A stretch of DNA of 64,000 nt, taken from the NCBI RefSeq assembly GCF_001424485.1, contig NZ_LMQC01000003.1, positions 1 to 64,000 on the forward strand, given 5' to 3'. Position 1 is the stretch's first letter; every line of letters starts with the position of its first letter. The DNA is from Modestobacter sp. Leaf380 (GTDB taxonomy: Bacteria > Actinomycetota > Actinomycetes > Mycobacteriales > Geodermatophilaceae). A program made the position numbers and the translations under genes. The notes beneath the pieces were generated by a model, which made no database searches, was not told where the DNA came from, and saw nothing but the letters and a program-made list of their open reading frames with translations. Shown here piece after piece: positions 52,259 to 60,543 of the stretch.

Positions 52259-53221
52259 GTGGACACCCCTCCCCGGCCCGCGTTCGACCCGGAGCTCAAG
52301 GCCGGACTGGCGGTGGTCGGCGGCATGTTCCCCCCGACCATCACCCCGGACCTCATCGGGTTCATGCGCACCTCCTACGCCTCACCGCCGGTCGAGGGCA
52401 CCCTCCGGGACCGCCGGATCACCCGGGTCGACCGGGAGGTCCCCGGTCACCGGGGCGACCCCGTGACCATCTCGGTGCTGACCCCGCACGGCACCTCCGG
52501 GCGGCGTCCCGGTGTGTTGTTCGTGCACTCGGGCGGGCTGGTGTTCGGCGACCGGTTCAGCGGCATCGACCTGGTGCTGGACTGGGTGCAGCACCTGGGC
52601 GCCGTCCTGGTGACCGTGGAGTACCGCCGGGCCCCCGAGCACCCCGAGCCGTTCCCCCGCGAGGACGTGTACGCGGCCCTGGAGTGGACCGCCTCCCACG
52701 CCGGCCAGCTCGGCATCGCCACCGACCGGCTGCTGGTGTGCGGCGCGAGCAGCGGCGGGGGGCTGGCCGCCGGCCTGGCGCTCGCCGCCCGGGACCGCGG
52801 CGGCCCGGCGCTGTGCGGGCAGGTGCTGGACTACCCGATGCTCGACGACCGCGGCACCACGCCCTCCACCCACCAGTTCGACGGCGTCGGCGTCTGGGAC
52901 CGGGTGAGCAACGAGACCGGCTGGACGGCGCTGCTGGGCGAGGCCCGCGGCGGACCCGACGTGTCGCCCTACGCGGCACCGGCCCGAGCCACCGACCTGG
53001 CCGGACTGCCACCGGCCTTCATCGACGTCGGGTCCGCGGAGGTCTTCCGCGACGAGGCGATCGACTACGCCACCGGCCTCTGGCGGGCCGGGTCCTCGGC
53101 CGAGCTGCACGTGTGGAGCGGGGCCTTCCACGCCTGCGACGTCTTCGCCCCGCACACCGCCGTCGCCCGGCAGATGATCCGCGCCCGTGACGCCTGGGTC
53201 GAACGGGTCCTCGCGGACTGA
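52259..53221 (+). CDS. Alpha/beta hydrolase, HSL (fold-3) type esterase
   Basis: A 320-residue esterase-like enzyme of the hormone-sensitive-lipase group. The oxyanion motif, usually HGGG, is HSGGLVFGDR here. The nucleophile elbow is GASSGGGLAAGLAL (Ser about residue 162), and the acid and base are expected in DVGSAEVFRDEAIDY and AFHACDVF. Substrates would be short-chain esters. The GTG gives MDTPPRPAFDPEL behind GAGGAGG. Along with the preceding serine hydrolase it may degrade an ester or lactone, but no substrate can be named. Confidence 0.9.
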   Translation: MDTPPRPAFDPELKAGLAVVGGMFPPTITPDLIGFMRTSYASPPVEGTLRDRRITRVDREVPGHRGDPVTISVLTPHGTSGRRPGVLFVHSGGLVFGDRFSGIDLVLDWVQHLGAVLVTVEYRRAPEHPEPFPREDVYAALEWTASHAGQLGIATDRLLVCGASSGGGLAAGLALAARDRGGPALCGQVLDYPMLDDRGTTPSTHQFDGVGVWDRVSNETGWTALLGEARGGPDVSPYAAPARATDLAGLPPAFIDVGSAEVFRDEAIDYATGLWRAGSSAELHVWSGAFHACDVFAPHTAVARQMIRARDAWVERVLAD

Positions 53222-53289
53222 GCCGGGACCTCCCCCCGGGCCCCCGACCGGGGCTACTGTCCGGGCACCGCGCGAGACGAGGACGTGAC

Positions 53290-54351
53290 GTGCAGGAGCT
53301 GCTGGGCCGCATCACCCGCCTGGACCCGCAGGCCAGCCTCGCGCTGCGGGTCATCGCCTGCTTCGACGAGCTCACCGTCGGCAACGTCAACACCCGCGGT
53401 CTGCTGGCCGCAGCCGCCTCGCTGGCCGGCTGCGTCGCCGGCTTCGGGCAGCAGCGTCCCGCGCGCACCGTCCGGGTCACCCCGCGCGGCGAGCTCGCCG
53501 AGCCGCTGACCACCCCGGCCGGCTCACCACCGGCCGCGGCCACCGCCGTCCCGGCCGCCGCCGGGACGTGCGTGTGGCTGGAGCGCACCGGCCCGGCCGA
53601 GGCCAACGACGCCATCGTGCTGGAGCGGCTGGCACTGGCCGTCCGGCTGCGGCACGACCGCCGGCCGGGCACGCCCGATGCCCGCCGTCACCTGGCCGTG
53701 CTGGTCGACGGCACGCTGCCCGACGACCACCGGCGCACCGCAGCCGCCGCCCTGGGGCTGTCCGCCACCGCCAGCCACCGGGTGGTGGTCGCGCCGCTGT
53801 TCGCCGTCTGGACCGAGCACCCCGGCGGGCCCGAGGACGTCGTCCCCACCGCACACGGGCCGCTGCACACCCTCGTCGTCCCGGCGGTCACCACCCAGGT
53901 GCAGGCCGGGCCGTGCGGGGTCGGCGTCGCCACCACCCCGGACCACCTGGACCACTCCTTCCGCACCGCCGTGGTCGCCCTGCGGCTGTGCGCCCGGGGC
54001 GCCACCAGCTCGGTCGGCGCGGACGCCTACGCCGGGCTGGTGAGCATGTTCGCCGAGGAGCCCCCCGGGGCGCACCACCCCGACGTCGAGCTGGTCGCCG
54101 CGATCACCGCCCACCCCTGGGGCGCCGAGACGCTGGACGCACTGGTCACCAGTGGATCGGCCCGCCAGGCCGCCCGCACCCTGGGCATCCACCACAGCAC
54201 CCTGCAGGGCCGGCTGGAGACGACGACCGCCACCCTGGGCTTCGACCCGCTCGACGGCTTCGGCCGGGTCCGGGTGGGGGTGGCCTACCTGGCCTGGCGG
54301 CTGCGGACCAGCCGGGTGCTGGACCTCCCCGCACCCACCACCGGACACTGA
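53290..54351 (+). CDS. PucR/CdaR-type helix-turn-helix regulator
   Basis: A 353-residue protein with an N-terminal, GAF-like sensory region (about 1-170) and a C-terminal PucR-type HTH (LDALVTSGSARQAARTLGIHHSTLQGRLETTT, about 283-315). In PucR proteins this HTH activates genes for purine, amino-acid or xenobiotic degradation. Unlike most members, the middle domain is not clearly GGDEF- or PAS-like. The GTG follows GAGGA at six bases and a possible -10 TACTGT lies about 30 bases earlier. A regulatory link to the preceding hydrolases is possible but unproven. Confidence 0.75.
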   Translation: MQELLGRITRLDPQASLALRVIACFDELTVGNVNTRGLLAAAASLAGCVAGFGQQRPARTVRVTPRGELAEPLTTPAGSPPAAATAVPAAAGTCVWLERTGPAEANDAIVLERLALAVRLRHDRRPGTPDARRHLAVLVDGTLPDDHRRTAAAALGLSATASHRVVVAPLFAVWTEHPGGPEDVVPTAHGPLHTLVVPAVTTQVQAGPCGVGVATTPDHLDHSFRTAVVALRLCARGATSSVGADAYAGLVSMFAEEPPGAHHPDVELVAAITAHPWGAETLDALVTSGSARQAARTLGIHHSTLQGRLETTTATLGFDPLDGFGRVRVGVAYLAWRLRTSRVLDLPAPTTGH

Positions 54352-54401
54352 GCCGCGACCTCCCGCCGCACGGCCGGCGACGACCGGGGATGCTGGTCGG
54401 C

Positions 54402-55523
54402 GTGTCACCGACCCTCCGCCGCGCCGCCGTCCGCGCTGCCACCGCCGCCGCCCTCGCCGTCCCCGCCGCGCTGATCGGCCGGGCCGCCTGGGGCATCCCC
54501 GCGAGCATGGGCGCCAGCCGCCGCCGGCTGCGGCCGCTGGTCACCGGCTCCCCGCACTTCTCGGAGGGGAAGTTCTGCAACACCGTGGCCACCACGACGA
54601 TGCAGCCCGGCTCGACCGGTGACTTCGTCCGCGAGGCGCGCAAGGGCCGGCGCGCGGGCGTGCCGAGCTCACCGGTGCCGCTGGTGACCCCGCAGCTGCC
54701 CACCGAGGCCGCCGAGCTCGCCGTCACCTGGTTCGGGCACGCCAGCGCCCTGCTCGAGGTCGACGGCCACCGCGTCCTGGTCGACCCGGTGTGGGGCGAG
54801 CGGGTGTCCCCGTCGGCCGTCGTCGGGCCCAAGCGGCTGCACCCGGTGCCCGGTCCGCTGGAGGAGCTGCCGCAGGTCGACGCGGTGCTCATCAGCCACG
54901 ACCACTACGACCACCTGGACCTGCCCACCGTCCGCCGGCTGGTCCGCGAGCAGACCGCCCCCTTCGTCGTCCCGCTGGGCATCGGGGAGCACCTGCGCGG
55001 CTGGGGCGTGCCCGAGGACCGGGTCGTCGAGCTGGACTGGGACGGCACCCACCGGGTCGGCGGGCTGACCCTGGTCTGCGCCGAGGCCCGGCACTTCTCC
55101 GGCCGCGGCCTGTCCCGCGACGACACGCTCTGGTCCTCCTGGGTGGTCGCCGGGCCCCGGCACCGGGTCTTCTTCGGCGGCGACACCGGGTACCACCCGG
55201 CGTTCGCCGCGATCGGCGCCCAGCACGGCCCCTTCGACCTGACCCTGCTGCCCGTCGGGGCCTACAGCCCGCAGTGGCCGGCGATCCACATGGACCCGGA
55301 GGAGGCCGTCCGCGCGCACGGGGACCTCGGCGGCGACGTGTTCCTGCCGATCCACTGGGCGACCTTCAACCTGGCCTTCCACCCGTGGGCCGAGCCGATC
55401 GACCGGCTGCTGGCCGCGGCCGCCCGGTCCGAGGTGTCCGTCGTCGTCCCCCGGCCCGGGGAGCGGCTGGACCTCTCGACGTCCACCCCGACCACCACCG
55501 ACTGGTGGACCGCGGTCAGCTGA
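54402..55523 (+). CDS. Metallo-beta-lactamase-fold hydrolase (UlaG/NAPE-PLD-like), membrane-anchored
   Basis: A 373-residue protein with an N-terminal membrane anchor or signal (LRRAAVRAATAAALAVPAALI) and an MBL hydrolase domain (about 105-365). The metal-binding HxHxDH is in LISHDHYDHLD, the aspartate in FFGGDTGYH, and VTWFGHASALLEVDGHRVLVDP is the family's first strand. The layout matches the UlaG/NAPE-PLD group, which cleaves phosphodiesters or lactones. The chosen GTG has GATGCT at seven bases, fitting a leaderless start; an ATG four codons upstream is an alternative. Its end overlaps the convergent HAD gene by eight bases. Confidence 0.88.
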   Translation: MSPTLRRAAVRAATAAALAVPAALIGRAAWGIPASMGASRRRLRPLVTGSPHFSEGKFCNTVATTTMQPGSTGDFVREARKGRRAGVPSSPVPLVTPQLPTEAAELAVTWFGHASALLEVDGHRVLVDPVWGERVSPSAVVGPKRLHPVPGPLEELPQVDAVLISHDHYDHLDLPTVRRLVREQTAPFVVPLGIGEHLRGWGVPEDRVVELDWDGTHRVGGLTLVCAEARHFSGRGLSRDDTLWSSWVVAGPRHRVFFGGDTGYHPAFAAIGAQHGPFDLTLLPVGAYSPQWPAIHMDPEEAVRAHGDLGGDVFLPIHWATFNLAFHPWAEPIDRLLAAAARSEVSVVVPRPGERLDLSTSTPTTTDWWTAVS

Positions 55524-56160
55524 GCCCGGCGAGCGCCGCGGGCAGGTCCCGCAGGTCGGTGACGACGACGTCCGGCGCGGGACCGGTCGGGTCGACCACG
55601 TGCCCGGGCCGGGCCACCCGGACCACCCGCATGCCCGCCTCGAGGGCGCCGCGGGTGTCCCGGGCCGATGCCGGCACGTGCACCTGGACGCCGGCCTCGA
55701 CGGCCCGCCGGTAGAGCAGCGCGGCCGGCTTGTAGGCGTGCAGCCGCTCGCTGGTGAGCCGGTCCTGCTCGGCCACCAGCGGGGCCACCCGGGTGCGGGC
55801 GAGCAGGGCGTCGTCCACGTTGGACAGCACCCCCACCCGGTGCTCCCGGGCCAGCGCGGGCAGCGCCGACTCGACGTCGGGCCACAGCGGCCAGTCCGGC
55901 AGCGAGGTCAGCAGCGCCGCCGTGGCCTCGTCCGCCCCGGACCAGCCGCGGGCGGCCCAGGTGCCGGCCAGCGCCCGCCGGCAGTGCTCGGCGAAGGGCA
56001 CCCACCCGGGCAGGTCACGCTGGGAGGCCTTGTTCCGGGCGTCCCAGTCGTCGTAGAGCTCCCCGCCGTCGGCACCCACCGGGGCGACGGCGGCCAGCGC
56101 GGCCCCCGCACCGGTCCGGCTGTCGACCAGCGCGCTGAAGAGGTCGATGGTCACGAACAC
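55516..56160 (-). CDS. HAD-type haloacid dehalogenase-like hydrolase
   Basis: A 214-residue HAD protein of the L-2-haloacid dehalogenase type. Motif I is FVTIDLFSALVDSR, with the nucleophile Asp and the Phe at +2 expected for dehalogenases in place of the second Asp of phosphatases. Motif II is VGVLSNVDDAL, motif III the Lys of LHAYKPAALLY, and motif IV SARDTRGALEAGM. The helical cap lies between motifs I and II. True dehalogenase activity cannot be assumed, since related proteins have other roles. The start is the GTG giving MFVTIDLF; another GTG two codons later is possible. Confidence 0.85.
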   Translation of the reverse strand: MFVTIDLFSALVDSRTGAGAALAAVAPVGADGGELYDDWDARNKASQRDLPGWVPFAEHCRRALAGTWAARGWSGADEATAALLTSLPDWPLWPDVESALPALAREHRVGVLSNVDDALLARTRVAPLVAEQDRLTSERLHAYKPAALLYRRAVEAGVQVHVPASARDTRGALEAGMRVVRVARPGHVVDPTGPAPDVVVTDLRDLPAALAGLS

Positions 56161-56249
56161 GGCGGGAAGGGTTGCACAGGGTCCACAGCGGGCACCCAGG
56201 ATCGACGACCGGGCCGCTGTGGCGCCGGCACACCGATGGAGGGTCGACC

Positions 56250-57116
56250 ATGGCCGACAGGGACACCACACCCGGCAACACACCGGCCGACGCCGTCGGG
56301 CGGCACGGCACGGACCCGCAGACCCAGGCGTACGGCGCCACCCCGGCGGGTGCGACGCCGGCCGGCGCCACCTCCGGCGCGGGGTACGGCAGCACCGACC
56401 GGCACGACCGGGACGGCGACGGCCGCGACGACCGGCTGGAGCGGGCCGGGACCCGGGTCCACGACCGGGACGGCGACGGCGTCGACGACCGGCGTCAGCA
56501 CGCCGTCGACCGGGACGGGGACGGGCGCGACGACCGGACCGGCGCCGCGGTCCCCACCACGGCCAAGGAGATGGCGGCGGTCCAGCGGGCCCGCTTCGGC
56601 GGGCTGCACATGGGCTCGGCGTTCTTCGGCTGGCTGTGCGCGACCGGCGTCGCGGTGATCCTGCTGGCGGTCCTGTCCGCCGCCGGGCTGGCGTTCGGGC
56701 TGAACACCGGCGTCGACACCGCGGACGAGGCGGTCGACCAGGCCAGCACCGGCATCGGCCTGGGTGCGGCGATCGCGCTGCTGGTCGTGCTGTTCCTGGC
56801 CTACCTGGCCGGCGGCTACGTGGCCGGGCGGATGGCCCGGTTCAACGGGGCCAAGCAGGGCCTGGGCGTCTGGCTGTGGCTGATCATCATCACCGTGCTG
56901 GCCGCGATCGCCGGCCTGGTGCTGGGCTCGCAGTACAACGTGTTCGACCAGCTCAACCTGCCGGCGCTGCCGGTGGAGTCCGGCACCGCCACCACGGCCG
57001 GGCTCATCGCCCTGGGCGCGGTGCTGGTGGTGACCCTGGTGGGGGCGCTGCTGGGCGGCAAGCTCGGCTCGCGCTACCACCGCAAGGTCGACAAGGTCGG
57101 TTTCGAGACCGTCTGA
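56250..57116 (+). CDS. Membrane protein with calcium-loop-like acidic repeats
   Basis: A 288-residue protein. After a short Pro/Thr/Ala-rich start there are three near-identical repeats (HDRDGDGRDDRLE, HDRDGDGVDDRRQ, VDRDGDGRDDRTG) at about residues 52-98. The D-x-D-G-D-x-x-D pattern is that of thrombospondin type-3 or dockerin calcium-binding loops. Then come four hydrophobic helices (about 125-270, with a GGYVAGRMARF loop) and a short basic tail. Calcium loops of this type usually lie outside the cell, but no signal peptide precedes them, so their side is unclear. The ATG follows GGAGGG. Function unknown. Confidence 0.65.
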   Translation: MADRDTTPGNTPADAVGRHGTDPQTQAYGATPAGATPAGATSGAGYGSTDRHDRDGDGRDDRLERAGTRVHDRDGDGVDDRRQHAVDRDGDGRDDRTGAAVPTTAKEMAAVQRARFGGLHMGSAFFGWLCATGVAVILLAVLSAAGLAFGLNTGVDTADEAVDQASTGIGLGAAIALLVVLFLAYLAGGYVAGRMARFNGAKQGLGVWLWLIIITVLAAIAGLVLGSQYNVFDQLNLPALPVESGTATTAGLIALGAVLVVTLVGALLGGKLGSRYHRKVDKVGFETV

Positions 57117-57123
57117 CGGGTCC

Positions 57124-57151
57124 GAGGGGCGTCCCGTCCGGGGCGCCCCTC
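57124..57151. terminator. Bidirectional hairpin between convergent genes
   Basis: GAGGGGCG, a 12-base loop, then CGCCCCTC; the right arm includes the stop codon of the Fpg/Nei gene. Confidence 0.6.
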
Positions 57152-58004
57152 AGCGCAGCAGCTTGGACATCCGCCGGTCGGCCAGCGGCTTGCCGCCGGT
57201 CTGGCAGGTGGCGCAGTACTGCAGCGAGGTGTCGGCGAAGGACACCTCCCGCACGGTGTCGCCGCACACCGGGCACGGCAGCCCGGTACGGGCGTGCACC
57301 TGCATGGTGGCCCGCTTCTCGCCCTTGAGCGTCGCGGCCCTCTGCCCGACCTGGCGCTCCAGCGCAGCGCTCAACGTCGTCCGGACGGCGTCGTAGAGGC
57401 GCAGCACCTCCTCGTCGGTGAGCTTGTCCGCGGACTTGAACGGCGACAGCCGCGCCACGTGCAGGATCTCGTCGGAGTAGGCGTTGCCGATCCCCGACAG
57501 CAGGGTCTGGTCGGTCAGCGCGCCCTTGAGCTGGCCCTTGCGCCCGGCCATCAGCGCCCCGAACGCCTCGACGTCCACCGCGAGCGCATCGGGGCCCAGC
57601 CGGGCGATGCCGGGCACCTCGGCCGGTGACCGGACGACGTACACGGCCAGCCCCTTGCGGGTGCCCTGCTCGGTCAGGTCGAAGCCGGCCCCGTCGTCCA
57701 GGTGCACGCGCAGGGCCAGCGGGCCCTTGCCCGGCTTGGGCGGCGCGGTGGGCAGCTCGGCACGCCAGTGCAGCCAGCCCGCGCGGGCCAGGTGCACGAC
57801 CAGGTGGACCCCGGAGACGTCCAGGTCCAGGAACTTGCCGTGCCGGCCGGCACCGGTGACCTCGAGCCCGGCCAGCGCGCTCAACGGCGGGTCGAAGGTC
57901 TTGATCGTCTGGATGCCGGTCAGGTCGACGCGGGTGACGACCCGGCCGACGGCGTTCTCGCGGAGGAACGCGGCCAGCGCCTCCACCTCGGGCAACTCGG
58001 GCAC
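57150..58004 (-). CDS. Fpg/Nei-family DNA glycosylase/AP lyase
   Basis: A 284-residue base-excision repair enzyme. The start is fixed by chemistry: the catalytic N-terminal proline must follow the initiator, and a GTG places the sequence M-PELPEVEALAAFLR exactly, with E2 also conserved. The Lys loop GRHGKFLDLD, the helix-two-turn-helix LLSGIGNAYSDEIL and the C-terminal zinc finger (CPVCGD and YCATCQ) are present. The finger's tip reads QTGGKPLADRRMSKLLR, the actinobacterial Fpg2-like variant lacking the usual Arg of classical Fpg. It removes oxidised bases such as 8-oxoguanine. An upstream in-frame ATG would add 15 residues and bury the catalytic proline. Confidence 0.93.
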   Translation of the reverse strand: MPELPEVEALAAFLRENAVGRVVTRVDLTGIQTIKTFDPPLSALAGLEVTGAGRHGKFLDLDVSGVHLVVHLARAGWLHWRAELPTAPPKPGKGPLALRVHLDDGAGFDLTEQGTRKGLAVYVVRSPAEVPGIARLGPDALAVDVEAFGALMAGRKGQLKGALTDQTLLSGIGNAYSDEILHVARLSPFKSADKLTDEEVLRLYDAVRTTLSAALERQVGQRAATLKGEKRATMQVHARTGLPCPVCGDTVREVSFADTSLQYCATCQTGGKPLADRRMSKLLR

Positions 58005-58170
58005 GGGCCCATCGTCGTCCGCGACCGGGGTGTCGTCCACCGGCGGCACCCGGACGAGGGGCCCCGTGCGGGCACGTCGGGACCTGCTCCGGACGGGTGG
58101 CCCGGGCGCCGCCGGAGGTCAGCGCACCCCCGGACCTGCCGACCCTCCTGGTGTGCACCTCTCCTCCAGC

Positions 58171-59193
58171 ATGCGGGCCCGCCACCCGCGTCGGGCCGCC
58201 CGCACGGCCGCCGGCGTCCTGGGCGCCGGCAGCGCCGTCCTCACCGTCTTCTCCGTCATCGACCCCGCCACCCCCACCCTGGACGAACGCTGGGCCAGCT
58301 GGGCGGTGGCCGGCCTGGCCGCGCTCCTCGCCGCCTGCTGCTGGCGGGTCGACGCGCACCGCAGCGACCGACGGGGGCTGCTCACCGCAGCGCCGGCCGT
58401 GGGCGCACTGCTGATCTGTGTGCAGGCCTGGCACACCCGGGACGTCTCGGCGTCCGTGCAGGTCTTCCTCGCCCTGCCCGTCGTCGCGGCCGCCACCCAG
58501 CTGCGCGCCGCCGGTGCCGCGACCACCGTCGCCGCCGCGGTCGCGGGTGACCTGGTGGTCACGCTGCACCTGATGCCGGTCGGCGCCGCGCTCACCGACG
58601 TCGTCTTCGTCGGCACCACCCTGGCCGTGGTCGCCGTCGTGCTGGTCCGGTTGGAGGACAGCCAGGCCGAGGACAAGGCCGAACTCGCCCGACTGGCCGC
58701 CGTCGACACCCTCACCGGCCTGGTCACCCGGCGCGTCCTGGACGACGCCCTGGCCACCGCGCTCAGCTCGGCGGCGTCCTCCCAGGGGACGGCGCTGATC
58801 CTGGTGGACGTCGACGACTTCAAGGCCGTCAACGACGGTCACGGCCACCCCGTCGGCGACGACGCCCTGCGCCACCTGGCCACCGTCCTGGCCCGCTCGG
58901 TCCGCGAGGACGACGCCGTGGTCAGCCGGATGGGCGGCGACGAGCTCGCGGTGCTGCTGCCCGGCTGCTCCCCCGAGGTCGCCGCGGACCGGGCCGGTGA
59001 CCTGGTCGCCGCCGTGCGGGCGTCGCCCCTGCCGCTGGCGGACGGCAGCTGGCTGCCGCTCACCGTCAGCGTGGGCGTCGCCCAGGCGCCGCGGCACGCG
59101 GTGGCGCTGCGCGAGCTGTACACGGCGGCCGACACCGCGCTCTACCAGGCCAAGCGCGCCGGCCGGGACCGGTGCGCCGTCGCCGTCGCCTGA
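58171..59193 (+). CDS. Membrane GGDEF diguanylate cyclase (paralogue)
   Basis: A 340-residue protein with about six hydrophobic helices (residues about 12-165) and a GGDEF domain (about 180-335). The sequence closely follows the earlier GGDEF gene: VDTLTGLVTRRVLDDALATAL, LILVDVDDFKAVNDGHGHPVGDDALRHL, SRMGGDELAVLLPGC (GGDEL at 255-259) and SVGVAQAPRHAVALRELYTAADTALYQAKR all have matching counterparts, so the two came from a duplication. It should make c-di-GMP. Its start is uncertain: no clear ribosome-binding site exists for this ATG and a GTG six codons upstream is possible. It is convergent, four bases apart, with the GAF/pseudo-GGDEF gene. Confidence 0.9.
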   Translation: MRARHPRRAARTAAGVLGAGSAVLTVFSVIDPATPTLDERWASWAVAGLAALLAACCWRVDAHRSDRRGLLTAAPAVGALLICVQAWHTRDVSASVQVFLALPVVAAATQLRAAGAATTVAAAVAGDLVVTLHLMPVGAALTDVVFVGTTLAVVAVVLVRLEDSQAEDKAELARLAAVDTLTGLVTRRVLDDALATALSSAASSQGTALILVDVDDFKAVNDGHGHPVGDDALRHLATVLARSVREDDAVVSRMGGDELAVLLPGCSPEVAADRAGDLVAAVRASPLPLADGSWLPLTVSVGVAQAPRHAVALRELYTAADTALYQAKRAGRDRCAVAVA

Positions 59194-59197
59194 CCGG

Positions 59198-60271
59198 TCA
59201 GCGACCGGAGGGCAGAGCCCGCTCCCGGCGGGCCGCCACGAGCGCGTGCTCCGTCCGCGACCAGGTGGTGGACAGCGGTTCGAGTCCGGCCCGCATGCTG
59301 TGCGCGGTCGCCGTCGCGAAGCCGGCGCCCTCCAGCCGGGCCTGCACCAGGTTCGCCGTGCGGGCCACCTGGGAGGCACCCGCTCCCCCGGCCAGGACCC
59401 CCAGCTGTCGCGGGCCCACCCGGGCGAGCCGCAGGTCCCCGGCGGCCTCGCCGGCGACCGCGACCGCCCGGCGCAGCGAGCGCACCGTGCGGAGGACGCC
59501 CAGGTCGACCAGGACGAGGCCGACCGGGTCCCCGACCGGGGTCGACATCTCCTCCTCCGCGGCCAGCAGCCTCGCCCACCCGCGCCGGTCGGGCAGCCGG
59601 GTGACGTCGTCGTGGTCGGCCAGGCTGCGCTCGTAGACCTCCTGCCGGGCGAGGGCCAGGGCGGCGATGTCGGCGCTCAGGGACGCCTGCAGGGCGGTGG
59701 CCTGCACGGTCAGCAGCGCGGCCCAGTCCCGGTCGTCGGGCTGCAGCGGTGCGGCACTCAGCCCTGCCAGCGACCCCAGCTCCTCCCCGGTGGGCGAGGT
59801 GAGGGAGACCCCCAGGTAGCCGCGGACGCCCCAGGTGGCCGCCACCGCCCGGACGTCGGGGTCCTCGCTGCGTTCCAGGTCGGCGACGACGACCGGCGCC
59901 GGGCCGGACAGCAGGTGGTGGCACAGGGACCGCCCCCGCCGGACGGGGGTGCCGGCGGGGTACCCGGCGGCTGCGCTGGACGACCAGCGCGAGCCGGGGT
60001 CGGCGGAGTGCGCGGCGGTCTCCAGGGCCAGCCCGGTCCAGGTGTCCTCGGTCATCCGGGTGACGGCCCAGGTGTCGACGCCCACGAGCGCGCTCAACAG
60101 GGTCAGTGACGCCCGGTTGCTGCGCACCGCCTCCCGTGGCCACGACCGGACCAGGGGCGCCGCGACCGCCGGGACCCCGGACCCGGTCCGGGCAGACAGG
60201 ACCTCGACCGTGGGTGTGACGTCCGTGCCCTCCAGCGTCCCGCTGGAGGCAGTCCCGCGCGTCCGTGTCAC
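59198..60271 (-). CDS. GAF domain protein with degenerate GGDEF domain
   Basis: A 357-residue soluble protein. Residues about 40-205 form a GAF domain (VDTWAVTRMTEDTWTGLALE, then GYLGVSLTSPTGEELGSLAG), a small-molecule or redox sensor fold. The last about 135 residues follow the GGDEF fold (DVTRLPDRRGWARLLAAEEE, then VGLVLVDLGVLRTV), but the active loop is replaced by ARVGPRQLGVLAGG, so it cannot be a cyclase and may act as a partner or GTP-sensing module. The GTG has an excellent AAGGAG site. It is divergent from the GAF-GAF-EAL gene, suggesting both belong to one c-di-GMP pathway. Confidence 0.82.
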   Translation of the reverse strand: MTRTRGTASSGTLEGTDVTPTVEVLSARTGSGVPAVAAPLVRSWPREAVRSNRASLTLLSALVGVDTWAVTRMTEDTWTGLALETAAHSADPGSRWSSSAAAGYPAGTPVRRGRSLCHHLLSGPAPVVVADLERSEDPDVRAVAATWGVRGYLGVSLTSPTGEELGSLAGLSAAPLQPDDRDWAALLTVQATALQASLSADIAALALARQEVYERSLADHDDVTRLPDRRGWARLLAAEEEMSTPVGDPVGLVLVDLGVLRTVRSLRRAVAVAGEAAGDLRLARVGPRQLGVLAGGAGASQVARTANLVQARLEGAGFATATAHSMRAGLEPLSTTWSRTEHALVAARRERALPSGR

Positions 60272-60310
60272 GACAACTCCTTGGTTCTAGACGGTTCAGT
60301 TCCGGAGTCC

Positions 60311-60334
60311 CTCGCGGTATCGCCACCGCGAGGC
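60311..60334. promoter_or_regulatory. Hairpin in the divergent GAF intergenic region
   Basis: CCTCGCGGT, six bases, ACCGCGAGG lies 40 bases upstream of the pseudo-GGDEF gene. A second, looser CGGTGAC/GTCACCG repeat is found farther toward the EAL gene. The 272-base region must hold both promoters; no clear -10 was identified. Confidence 0.45.
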
Positions 60335-60543
60335 CCGGTCTCCAGTCGAACCCGCCACGGCCCCGGTGGTCGTGGTCACGCTGCCGCGACGGCCCCGGTG
60401 ACGAGCTCGCCGCCCCGGGTCACCGTGGCCCAGCAGCGGTTGGACCTGACCCGGGAGTGTGACCTGGACTTCAGCTCGTCCGCGAGCGGCCGACAGTGGA
60501 TCCAGCAACCCCTGCACCGTCGACCCCCTCTGAGCGGAGCCTC

